NCBI GenBank assembly: GCA_023128035.1
Contig: JAGMES010000166.1
Span: forward strand, 1-9,062
Reading direction: 5' to 3'
Origin: Halanaerobiales bacterium
GTDB taxonomy: Bacteria; Bacillota_F; Halanaerobiia; DY22613
Length of the DNA stretch: 9,062 nt
The translations under genes and the position numbers were made by a program. How positions within the stretch are numbered: the stretch's first letter is position 1; the number at the start of each line of letters is the position of its first letter. This document shows, in pieces, positions 1 through 6,543 of the stretch. Under the pieces are notes generated by a model, which saw only the letters and a list, made by a program, of their open reading frames with translations, ran no database searches and was not told the DNA's origin.

Positions 1-514
1 AATCTTTCCGAAATCCACCAAGATAGTTTTCGATAAATTTCTCTGCCTTCTGCAATAATTCTTCATCATTTATTTCAACTAAATTATGTATTTCATTTAA
101 ATAATTTTTTTTACGACATAGAAAATAATTTTCTGTAGAAAAGTAGACTCTCCCATTTTTATGCAAATAGATATCTGCATAATCATTTGAGTAATAAATA
201 TATTTTTCTCTAACTTTACGATTATCCTTTAAAGATCTTAGATCAGGATTTGAATTACAGTAGTCCTCAAGAAAATTATTCACTATACTTTGAAAAATTT
301 CTACTTCAGGTTCAGCTGAAAGCACATACAATAGATGAATCTCTGGTTCAATAAAATCGAATATTTTATACTTATTAACCTCATAATATATCCTTTCCTT
401 ATCACCATCGCCATTAGACTCATGTTGGTCAGCTAACATAGGTTCTCTAACTAACAATATACACCCTAATACAATAACCAGTATAATAATATACCTTTTT
501 GCTTTAATAAACAT
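1..514 (-). CDS. YycI/PepSY-like membrane-anchored protein, copy A (3' part outside window)
   Basis: This is the N-terminal 171 codons of a second copy of the gene at 691-1623, aligned to it without any indel at an offset of 1109 bp. It starts at ATG 512-514, and a GTG codon directly before it could also serve. The frame is open to the window edge, so the C-terminal part is not visible. I count 16 base differences in the shared coding stretch (about 97% identity): 5 are silent and 11 give nine residue changes (S7R, G29D, D48K, P61L, H105Y, N114D, R128E, I146V, N150D, written copy B to copy A). The hydrophobic N-terminal anchor and the Val-Leu-Gly-Cys lipobox-like motif are intact. The lack of stops or frameshifts suggests a functional gene, not a decaying one. 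Function is unknown; the family assignment is inferred from the complete copy. Confidence 0.8.
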   Translation of the reverse strand, partial: MFIKAKRYIIILVIVLGCILLVREPMLADQHESNGDGDKERIYYEVNKYKIFDFIEPEIHLLYVLSAEPEVEIFQSIVNNFLEDYCNSNPDLRSLKDNRKVREKYIYYSNDYADIYLHKNGRVYFSTENYFLCRKKNYLNEIHNLVEINDEELLQKAEKFIENYLGGFRKD

Positions 515-585
515 CACTCCCTTTCTCCCATGATAGATACATATTATTTTAAACGTCTCCTTTCTAATTTTTTCTAGTCTTTATA

Positions 586-614
586 TAAAAAAAATATTGT
601 ATCTTAAATGTCAA
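586..614 (-). promoter_or_regulatory. Degraded promoter-like site upstream of copy A
   Basis: On the minus strand a perfect TTGACA (609-614) is conserved from copy B. At the 17-nt spacing the -10 position reads TTTTTA (586-591), because a small deletion and substitutions replaced the TATCAT of copy B with a T/A run. TTTATA at 19-nt spacing is an alternative. If used, this promoter should be weaker than that of copy B. Prediction by eye only. Confidence 0.35.
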
Positions 615-690
615 ATCATTGAACAAGCTATTTTTTATTTCTAATGAGATAAGCACAATTTAACCTTCCTCCTCAATTGTTGTAACATTC

Positions 691-1623
691 TTAAAGCATT
701 CCCAACCAATAATATAAAATCTTACCCGTAAAAACATCCAAATATATATATTCATTATGATCTTGATTTGTAAACTCCCAGGCAGGTATCATTTTAAACT
801 TTTCTGACCCATTTTCTAAATAAGAACTGGGGAAATAAGCTAAATTAACTTCCGTAAATTTTATCCATTTATCACCTTTGTAGTTTTTAAGAAAATTAAT
901 CGATTTTTCTATACATTCTATAGGACCTAATATATTCTGGGATATCAATTCACATTTTTCAATATTAAAAGTAAATCTAACAAATCTTATAACATTATTC
1001 TTATAATATTCAATGGTTATTCCTGGTTCATATACTATTTGAGAGATTTTTACTCCATCAATATACTGATGAAACACAATTTCATTACCTGATCTTATCT
1101 CAGGCTTTAAATCTTTCCGAAATCCACCAAGATAATTTTCGATAAATTTCTCAGCCTTCTGTAATAATTCTTCATTATTTATTTCAATTAAATTATGTAT
1201 TTCATTTAAATAATTTTTTTTACGACATAGAAAATAATTTCTTGTAGAAAAGTAGACTCTCCCATTTTTATGCAAATAGATATTTGCATAATCATTTGAG
1301 TAATAAATATGTTTTTCCCTAACTTTACGATTATCCTTTAAAGATCTTAGATCAGGATTTGAATTACAGTAGTCCTCAAGAAAATTATTCACTATACTTT
1401 GAAAAATTTCTACTTCAGGTTCAGCTGAAAGCACATACAATGGATGAATCTCTGGTTCAATAAAATCGAATATTTTATAATCATTAACCTCATAATATAT
1501 CCTTTCCTTATCACCATCGCCATTAGATTCATGTTGGCCAGCTAACATAGGTTCTCTAACTAACAATATACACCCTAATACAATAACCAGTATAATAATA
1601 TAGCTTTTTGCTTTAATAAACAT
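691..1623 (-). CDS. YycI/PepSY-like membrane-anchored or lipoprotein, copy B (complete)
   Basis: A 310-residue protein with a short basic N-terminus, a hydrophobic helix at about 8-22 and a Val-Leu-Gly-Cys motif ending at Cys18. It is therefore either a lipoprotein or a single-span protein facing outwards. Residues about 150-225 and 235-308 look like two related alpha/beta units. The second ends in a pattern of the type P-A-W-E-F followed by I-Y-L-D-V-F-T-G-K-I, typical of PepSY-like and YycH/YycI proteins, which sense or restrain the WalK kinase in Bacillus. No walR/walK neighbour is present, so that role is not claimed. ATG 1621-1623 is preferred over the adjacent GTG 1624-1626; GGGAG elements lie just upstream. 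A consensus-like promoter lies about 75 nt upstream. It is the second unit of a tandem duplication. The gene is visibly more AT-rich than the spoVA operon. Confidence 0.75.
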   Translation of the reverse strand: MFIKAKSYIIILVIVLGCILLVREPMLAGQHESNGDGDKERIYYEVNDYKIFDFIEPEIHPLYVLSAEPEVEIFQSIVNNFLEDYCNSNPDLRSLKDNRKVREKHIYYSNDYANIYLHKNGRVYFSTRNYFLCRKKNYLNEIHNLIEINNEELLQKAEKFIENYLGGFRKDLKPEIRSGNEIVFHQYIDGVKISQIVYEPGITIEYYKNNVIRFVRFTFNIEKCELISQNILGPIECIEKSINFLKNYKGDKWIKFTEVNLAYFPSSYLENGSEKFKMIPAWEFTNQDHNEYIYLDVFTGKILYYWLGML

Positions 1624-1778
1624 CACTCCCTTTCTCCCATGATAGATACATATTATTTTAAACGTCTCCTTTCTAATTTTTTCTAGTCTTTATATAAATG
1701 ATAAATTATTGTATCTTAAATGTCAAATCATTGACTAGCTATTTTTTATTTCTAAAGTGAATAAGCACAATATACCTT
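1110..1778. repeat. Tandem direct repeat, unit B
   Basis: Partner of the repeat at 1-667. Similarity ends around 1778, where unit A runs into the sequence just after the copy B stop codon. Adjacent same-strand placement indicates a tandem gene duplication that has since diverged. Confidence 0.9.
1698..1726 (-). promoter_or_regulatory. Sigma-A-type promoter for copy B
   Basis: The minus strand reads TTGACA (1721-1726), a 17-nt spacer, then TATCAT (1698-1703), a perfect -35 box and a -10 box with one mismatch. It lies about 75 nt upstream of the start codon, leaving a leader of roughly 65 nt. This vegetative-type promoter separates the gene from the upstream operon. Confidence 0.65.
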
Positions 1779-1833
1779 ACAATTTCATACTAATCCTTAT
1801 TTTAGCAAATAAAATCGCCTTCTGAAATGTCGT

Positions 1834-1867
1834 TAAAAACTTAGAGTCATAGTATAGGCAGGAAAAC
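1834..1867 (+). repeat. Left terminal inverted repeat of the 185-bp element
   Basis: It matches the reverse complement of 1985-2018. The first 18 nt are identical; the remainder aligns with two mismatches and two 1-nt gaps. The match stops abruptly outside 1834, which fixes the boundary. Confidence 0.75.
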
Positions 1868-1984
1868 AAGTGACGCCTAAATCAACTCGAATTTAGAAAC
1901 ACTATCTTAACCAAAAAGTCATTCTATAACAGCAAAACTTTGATTAAACTGCTTAACTTACATCGACATGACTTTTGAAGAAAC

Positions 1985-2018
1985 GTTTCTCCTGTCTTAG
2001 TATGACTCTAAGTTTTTA
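1985..2018 (-). repeat. Right terminal inverted repeat of the 185-bp element
   Basis: Reverse-complement partner of 1834-1867. Its inner edge overlaps the perfect palindrome AGAAACGTTTCT at 1979-1990, which has no equivalent at the left end. Its outer edge lies 10 bp from the activase stop codon. Confidence 0.75.
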
Positions 2019-2028
2019 TATTACACAC

Positions 2029-2982
2029 TCAACTAACTTCCCATTTCGCACACCTTGCCCCCCACCGAGCAATCAATTCTCCATCCTGAGTAAAATTAAT
2101 CACTTCACAGTGATTTGGACACCCATCACACTCAAAACTAGAAGCCTGAAAATCCATTTTCAGAGTATTAAACCCTTTAAAACTAGATGGCTTTTCTCCC
2201 TGAGAAACCTTATCTCTTGCAAGCAATCCTGCACCTATCGCCCCCATCACATTAAAATGACGTGGAATCATAATCTCTAACCCCAGAGCATCCATAAAAG
2301 CCTGCCTTATTCCTACATTAGCAGCTACTCCACCCTGAAAGATTACAGGTTCTAAAATCTTCTTCCCTTTACCTACATTGTTTAAATAATTTCGTACTAG
2401 AGCAACACATAACCCAGCAATAATATCTGAATTAGCATGACCCATCTGTTGTTTATGAATCATATCTGATTCCGCGAAAACAGAACAACGGCCAGCAATC
2501 CGTACTGAATTTTTAGACTGTAAAGCTAACTCCCCAAACTTCTCAATGGGAATCCCCAAACGACTTGCCTGTTGATCAAGAAATGAACCTGTCCCTGCCG
2601 CACAGACAGTATTCATAGCAAAATCAACTACCACTCCATCGCGTAAAATTATGATCTTAGAGTCCTGTCCACCAATCTCCAGAACAGTTCTCACTTCTGG
2701 ATGTACATAGGATGCTGCAACTGCATGAGCAGTGATCTCATTTTTGACACAATCTGCCCCCAACATGACCCCAGTAAGAGTTCTTGCGCTTCCTGTTGTT
2801 CCGATTCCAATTACATCTAAATTAGGATATTTTTGATAAACTTGTTTCATTCCCTCTTTAACTGCTGCTATAGGTTTCCCTTGAGTCCGAAGATAGAGGG
2901 AGTCAATTACCTCCCCCTTCTCATCAAGAACTGCAATATTCGTACTGACTGATCCTACATCTACCCCCAAATAACTTCTCAA
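2029..2982 (-). CDS. Acyl-CoA dehydratase activase (HgdC/BadF/BcrA family ATPase)
   Basis: A 317-residue ASKHA-fold ATPase. In the known family, a homodimer with one bridging [4Fe-4S] cluster hydrolyses ATP and passes a low-potential electron to a 2-hydroxyacyl-CoA dehydratase or related reductase. The phosphate-binding motif G-V-D-V-G-S-V-S-T is at 6-14, G-I-G-T-T-G-S at 59-65, the E-I-G-G-Q-D-S-K signature at 102-109, and G-G-V-A-A-N at 217-222. The cluster cysteines are Cys127 (V-C-A-A-G-T-G) and Cys166 (G-R-C-S-V-F-A-E-S-D), as in HgdC. A C-terminal extension carries Cys285, Cys288, Cys292 and Cys311, possibly a further metal site. The start is TTG 2980-2982, which overlaps the preceding stop (TTGA). 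A purine-rich GAGGAG lies 12 nt upstream, and the in-frame stop just before it leaves no other upstream start. It is the last gene of the operon. The physiological substrate is unknown. Confidence 0.9.
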   Translation of the reverse strand: MRSYLGVDVGSVSTNIAVLDEKGEVIDSLYLRTQGKPIAAVKEGMKQVYQKYPNLDVIGIGTTGSARTLTGVMLGADCVKNEITAHAVAASYVHPEVRTVLEIGGQDSKIIILRDGVVVDFAMNTVCAAGTGSFLDQQASRLGIPIEKFGELALQSKNSVRIAGRCSVFAESDMIHKQQMGHANSDIIAGLCVALVRNYLNNVGKGKKILEPVIFQGGVAANVGIRQAFMDALGLEIMIPRHFNVMGAIGAGLLARDKVSQGEKPSSFKGFNTLKMDFQASSFECDGCPNHCEVINFTQDGELIARWGARCAKWEVS

Positions 2983-4076
2983 CTTAAGATCACTCTCCTC
3001 TTATCCTTTCTTCTTTTACGTGAACGCACCAAATCCACAAAGGCTTCAAGACGTGTCTGAATGCCCGCTTCCCCTGAATGTTCATCAAAAAAGAGGGATA
3101 ATATCGGTATGTTCTCTTTCTCGTTCACAACAGGCAAAATACTCTCAGCAACAATCTCTGGCATACAGGTAAAAGGAGCAACCTGGATGATCCCATCAAA
3201 CCCCTGACGAGCATACAATACTGACTGTCCTATAGTCTCCTGACCATGTCCCCCAATCATTGCTCCTAGATATGGAGTTGCTGCTTCTATGTATGGTTTA
3301 CGATCAATTTTCTTAAGCACATGATCCATAATCCAGTGTCCTAAAAAAACGGTTCGGTGTGTTTCAACTCCCAGAGCTCCTAATTTTTCTTCAATATACA
3401 AATTAACATAATGTTCCAGAATCAAATAAATCTCACCAACTATGCCAATATGGATAATCTCATCTGTATGGAAATCTGGATCAATCAACTCTCTTAATGA
3501 CTCTTCACCCTCTAATTTAACCCTTCTAATACTATCCATTGTCCCTGCATCTTCCATTTTCTTTAATAACTGATGAAATCGTTTGTTTACTACTCTAGAA
3601 TCTTTTGCCCTTGGTCTAATGAACTGAGTTAATTTTTCTAATTCATCAACAGCATGTATCTTCTCCATAGCATAACTTAAGATTCTATATAAGCGAATTA
3701 ATGAGAATTTCTTACCATGTAAATACTTAAATGATTTGTAAATACTAAAAACATTTGGTTCAATCGTAACCATCTCAACTTCTTTTTTAAGATCATGAAG
3801 AATTTCACGCTGAACTTCCGCATAATAACCAAATCGACAAGGTCCAACTCCCCCTGCCATTAATACATATTCTGCACCTTTTTCAATCGATTCGAGATGA
3901 TTTCCTAAATTTACTTTCAATGGAAGACATGCAAATTCAGGAGCATGTCGAACTCCTAGCTCCATAGTCCTTTTTGTAATTGGAGGTGGTTCAATCGGTT
4001 CTGCTCCGATCTCATACAAAAAAGATTTTACAGCGATATTCATGTTTCCCATATGGGGAAAAGTAACTTTCTTCAA
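2979..4076 (-). CDS. HgdB/DUF2229-like Fe-S protein (CoA-dehydratase-related)
   Basis: A 365-residue soluble protein of the 2-hydroxyacyl-CoA dehydratase superfamily, of the group often named CoA activase-related. The N-terminal K-V-T-F-P-H-M-G-N motif is followed by E-F-A-C-L-P-L-K (Cys50), G-G-V-G-P-C-R-F-G-Y-Y (Cys80) and, near the C-terminus, P-F-T-C-M-P-E (Cys304). Three cysteines are the number that holds a [4Fe-4S] cluster in each HgdA/HgdB subunit. The end D-E-H-S-G-E-A-G then T-R-L-E-A-F (331-346) is shared with the protein encoded just upstream. The start is TTG 4074-4076: AGGAGG sits 8 nt upstream, and the family N-terminus begins right there. TTG overlaps the upstream stop by 4 nt. 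It probably forms a complex with that protein and receives electrons from the downstream activase. No catalysed reaction can be named from sequence. Confidence 0.85.
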   Translation of the reverse strand: MKKVTFPHMGNMNIAVKSFLYEIGAEPIEPPPITKRTMELGVRHAPEFACLPLKVNLGNHLESIEKGAEYVLMAGGVGPCRFGYYAEVQREILHDLKKEVEMVTIEPNVFSIYKSFKYLHGKKFSLIRLYRILSYAMEKIHAVDELEKLTQFIRPRAKDSRVVNKRFHQLLKKMEDAGTMDSIRRVKLEGEESLRELIDPDFHTDEIIHIGIVGEIYLILEHYVNLYIEEKLGALGVETHRTVFLGHWIMDHVLKKIDRKPYIEAATPYLGAMIGGHGQETIGQSVLYARQGFDGIIQVAPFTCMPEIVAESILPVVNEKENIPILSLFFDEHSGEAGIQTRLEAFVDLVRSRKRRKDKRRVILS

Positions 4077-5053
4077 CCCATCCCCCTCCTCAGCTTAATC
4101 ATATCAATAAAAGCCTCTAAGCGGGTTACAAGCCCTGCTTCTCCACTATGTTCATCAATATTTATAGAAAGTAGGGGAATATTCCCATCCCTTCTAACGC
4201 GTCGTTCCACTAACTCATTCACTAAAGCATCTGGCCCACACCCGAAGGCCGCCATTTGAATTATCCCATCCACTGATTGAGTTGAGAGAAAATAATAACC
4301 TGCTCCCATCACTTTTTTATTCAAAGTCCAGAAAAGACTTTTTGGTTGTAAGGCCGCATTTTTATTAAGAGTTTTATCTTCTATCATCTCTGGAGAAACT
4401 AATCTTACTCCCATTTCACGTAATCGCCTAATCAAATCCATATTGATGAAACTCTCATAAATTAAATAGGGATGACCGAGTAGAGCAATAACTAAAGAGT
4501 CTTGCACAGTTTTTTTTTCATTCACCCGTTTATTCTCTCTTTTCTCCAAAATATCAATAGGGGTCAACCCTGTCTTTAGCTTAGCTTTAAATTTACGCTG
4601 CTCTCTTAACGCAAGGTACAGTGCTTTTAGAACTTTGATAGAACTTTTTGTAAAAGGCTCCGCAGCCTCTACAGCAGCATTATATAACCCTTTACGAGAT
4701 TTACGCATGTTCAAATCTGGAGAGATCATAGGAGGTAAATCTTTCAACTGTGCCTTCACCATATCCGGTAATCCGATAAACTTAGGACATATCCATTCTT
4801 TTTTTGAAATACTTATAACTCGGGGTACAAAAAGATAATCTACTTTATCTTTTAAAACCTCTAGATGCCCAAAATAAAGTTTAACTGGGAGACAAACTTC
4901 GTCTACAGAATCTTTGACTCCAAGATCTAAAATTTTTTTATTTGTTGGTGGAGAAAGAACAATTTCTGCACCTAACTCTTCAAAAAATTTCTTCCATCCA
5001 GGGTAATAAATATAATATAAAAGACTTCGTGGAATACCTACGCGTTTTCCCAT
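4073..5053 (-). CDS. DUF2229 acyl-CoA dehydratase activase-related protein
   Basis: A 326-residue protein that opens with G-I-P-R-S-L-L-Y-Y, a typical DUF2229 start. It has three conserved-looking cysteines: Cys54 (D-E-V-C-L-P-V-K), Cys89 (W-I-C-P-K) and Cys272 (F-G-C-G-P-D). The last two thirds contain L-L-G-H-P-Y (191-196) and the C-terminal D-E-H-S-G-E-A-G / T-R-L-E-A-F block (300-315), also found in the next protein. The two are thus related and probably assemble, like the two subunits of HgdAB. A lysine-rich stretch at about 153-182 may be a linker. The ATG start lies 14 nt after the spoVAF stop, and that TAA stop is part of the SD sequence TAAGGAGG. There is no room for a separate promoter, so transcription with spoVA is strongly implied. 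The substrate is unknown. Confidence 0.85.
   Translation of the reverse strand: MGKRVGIPRSLLYYIYYPGWKKFFEELGAEIVLSPPTNKKILDLGVKDSVDEVCLPVKLYFGHLEVLKDKVDYLFVPRVISISKKEWICPKFIGLPDMVKAQLKDLPPMISPDLNMRKSRKGLYNAAVEAAEPFTKSSIKVLKALYLALREQRKFKAKLKTGLTPIDILEKRENKRVNEKKTVQDSLVIALLGHPYLIYESFINMDLIRRLREMGVRLVSPEMIEDKTLNKNAALQPKSLFWTLNKKVMGAGYYFLSTQSVDGIIQMAAFGCGPDALVNELVERRVRRDGNIPLLSINIDEHSGEAGLVTRLEAFIDMIKLRRGMG
4085..4090 (-). promoter_or_regulatory. SD sequence supporting the UUG start at 4076
   Basis: AGGAGG on the minus strand, exactly 8 nt before TTG 4074-4076. It lies inside the last codons of the upstream gene. This spacing, plus the family N-terminus beginning at that codon, supports a genuine UUG start. 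Confidence 0.75.
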
Positions 5054-5067
5054 TTAAAACTACCTCC

Positions 5068-6543
5068 TTACGATGACCCATCCTGTGGTTTACGGTCTGA
5101 GTCTTCCGTCTTTAATATTTTTGGTCTGGTGCTAGGTACTGCTAAAATTGAACTTCTTACCATGTAAGATTTTAAACCTTGCCAATTAAATGGAATTATC
5201 GGCCAAAAATAAGGGACCCCAAAACTTCTCGTAGTTATGAATAACAACAAAATAAGTAGAATTCCACCAATTAAACCCCAAACTTTAAAATAGATAACTA
5301 AAATTAAGAGAAAGAGCCTAAAAAGTTTAATCACTAAAGCCAACTCATATCCTGGTATTGTAAAAGAAGCAATAGCAGCAATCGCCATATAAAAGATAAC
5401 TTCAGAGCTAAAAAGACCAACTTTGACAGAAAATTCACCCAGCATTAATGCTCCAATCAAGCCCAATGAAGTAGCTAAAGTATTCGGAGTATGAATTGAA
5501 GCCATACGAATTAAATCAATACCCAAACTAGCCAAAATAAACTGTAATCCCAAATTAATTGTGCTAACCTCTTTTGGTCCAATAAATTTTAAACTTTCTG
5601 GTAAAATTTCAGGTTGCAAAGACACCAATAACCAAAGTGATGGCAATAACATTGATAGTGGCATTGCGATCATTCTTAGAAATGTTAAATATGTCCCGAC
5701 CACAGAACTTTGCCGATACTCTTCAAGACTCTGAATATGAGCTAAGAAAGGTGCTGGCATGGTTAAAGCTGTTGGAGAATTATCAACCAATACAACAAGA
5801 TGTCCCTCAAGAATATGTGCCGCTGCATTATCTGGCCGCTCAGTATAACGAACCCTTGGAAGAGGATTTAGAGTTTTACCAACCAAAAAATCTTCAATAT
5901 TTTTATCAGCCAAGGGAATTCCATCTACCTCTATCGCTTCTAACTTTGTCCGAATCTCATCTACAAGATTCTGGTTAACAATATCATCTATATAAACCAA
6001 AGCTACATCTGTTTGTGAACGTTTGCCAACCTTAATCACTTCACTTCTAAGTTTTGGATCACGAATCCGTCGGCGAATTGATGCTACATTAAAAAGCATT
6101 GTCTCAACAAAGCCATCTGCTGGCCCACGAGTTGCTTTCTCTAATTCTGGCTCTTCTGGTGATCTTGACATCCAGGTTCGTGCATCAATCAGAATTCCTT
6201 TTCTCTCGCCCTCAAGCAATAATAACTGAGGGCCTGCCAGTAATTCCTGAACTCCTTGATCTAATGTATCAACAATTTCAGTTTCGATAACTATAATATG
6301 TTGATTTAAAAGTTTCTCAAGAGTATTAACTGAGATTTCATCTCTTTCTACCTTTACAAGGATTTTCATAACTTCCGCAAGAAGTTCACCATTAGCCAAA
6401 CCATCAATGAAAATCAAAGATGCATTTTTTCCACCAATAGTGAAATTTCTCTGTATTAGATCAAAAGTTTTAGGCATGTCAAAAAGAGTATCAATATACG
6501 CTAAATTTTCCTGCAATTTTTTACTAATGGGTTGCTTTTTCAT
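5068..6543 (-). CDS. spoVAF: Stage V sporulation protein AF (GerA-family A subunit)
   Basis: A 491-residue inner-spore-membrane protein of the GerA germinant-receptor A-subunit family. The soluble N-terminal part (about 1-240) has the family motif G-P-A-D-G-F-V-E-T (140-148), then N-V-A-S-I-R-R-R-I (152-160). The membrane part follows D-N-S-P-T-A-L-T-M-P (254-263). Hydrophobic segments fall at about 282-308, 329-348, 354-370, 379-398 and 402-437. SpoVAF assists germination, and GerA-type A subunits are reported to form ion channels. No GerAB or GerAC partners are adjacent, which is normal for spoVAF. The start is ATG 6541-6543, with AGGAG 8 nt upstream, and M-K-K-Q-P-I-S-K matches family N-termini. 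A TTG ten codons earlier is less likely. The gene overlaps the end of spoVAEa by 20 nt. Confidence 0.93.
   Translation of the reverse strand: MKKQPISKKLQENLAYIDTLFDMPKTFDLIQRNFTIGGKNASLIFIDGLANGELLAEVMKILVKVERDEISVNTLEKLLNQHIIVIETEIVDTLDQGVQELLAGPQLLLLEGERKGILIDARTWMSRSPEEPELEKATRGPADGFVETMLFNVASIRRRIRDPKLRSEVIKVGKRSQTDVALVYIDDIVNQNLVDEIRTKLEAIEVDGIPLADKNIEDFLVGKTLNPLPRVRYTERPDNAAAHILEGHLVVLVDNSPTALTMPAPFLAHIQSLEEYRQSSVVGTYLTFLRMIAMPLSMLLPSLWLLVSLQPEILPESLKFIGPKEVSTINLGLQFILASLGIDLIRMASIHTPNTLATSLGLIGALMLGEFSVKVGLFSSEVIFYMAIAAIASFTIPGYELALVIKLFRLFLLILVIYFKVWGLIGGILLILLLFITTRSFGVPYFWPIIPFNWQGLKSYMVRSSILAVPSTRPKILKTEDSDRKPQDGSS

Larger units (their letters stand above)
1..667. repeat. Tandem direct repeat, unit A
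   Basis: Bases 1-667 match 1110-1778. The coding part (1-517) aligns without gaps at about 97% identity. The 5' untranslated part (518-586) is identical, and similarity continues with small indels through the promoter to about base 667. The unit begins before the window. With a period of about 1.1 kb, it probably includes the whole gene and its promoter. Confidence 0.9.
1834..2018. mobile_element. 185-bp inverted-repeat element (MITE-like)
   Basis: The ends are inverted repeats of 34 nt (1834-1867 and 1985-2018). The outer 18 nt, TAAAAACTTAGAGTCATA, match perfectly, and the inner part continues as similar GGCAGGAAAAC / GACAGGAGAAAC. The outermost TA could be a target duplication, as for Tc1/mariner (IS630)-type elements. 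Because TA is its own complement, it may instead be part of the repeat. The interior has no credible ORF but contains further inverted pairs: AAAAGTCAT (1914-1922) with ATGACTTTT (1968-1976), CTAAAT (1877-1882) with ATTTAG (1891-1896), and a 12-bp palindrome at 1979-1990. The element sits 10 bp past the stop of the activase gene. A MITE is the best reading. A structured RNA or a long terminator-like hairpin closing the operon is the alternative. Confidence 0.6.

Noticed and set aside
1586..1660. Possible 12-codon leader peptide (ATG TAT CTA ...) overlapping the start of copy B and also present in copy A
   Set aside because: The nearest SD-like AAAGGAG is about 14 nt from its ATG, too far for efficient use, and the reading frame is so short that chance is sufficient.
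1..1778. CRISPR-like reading of the repeats
   Set aside because: There are two long direct repeats covering a coding gene, not short repeats with regular spacers, and no cas genes are present.
1798..1814. ATTTT/AAAAT stem between copy B and the inverted-repeat element as a terminator
   Set aside because: The stem is only A-T pairs with no GC core and no proper T-tract after a stable hairpin.
1975..2280. Plus-strand 101-codon ORF across the right inverted repeat and the activase end
   Set aside because: It runs antisense to the conserved activase C-terminus and crosses the element boundary; it is a shadow frame.
2656..2664. CTTAGAGTC inside the activase gene, matching 9 nt of the terminal repeat
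   Set aside because: It encodes part of the invariant Gln-Asp-Ser-Lys motif region; a 9-nt match is expected by chance and has no second arm.
5637..5978. 113-codon plus-strand ORF opposite spoVAF
   Set aside because: It is fully inside a well-supported gene on the other strand, has no SD sequence I can see, and its product has no recognisable features.
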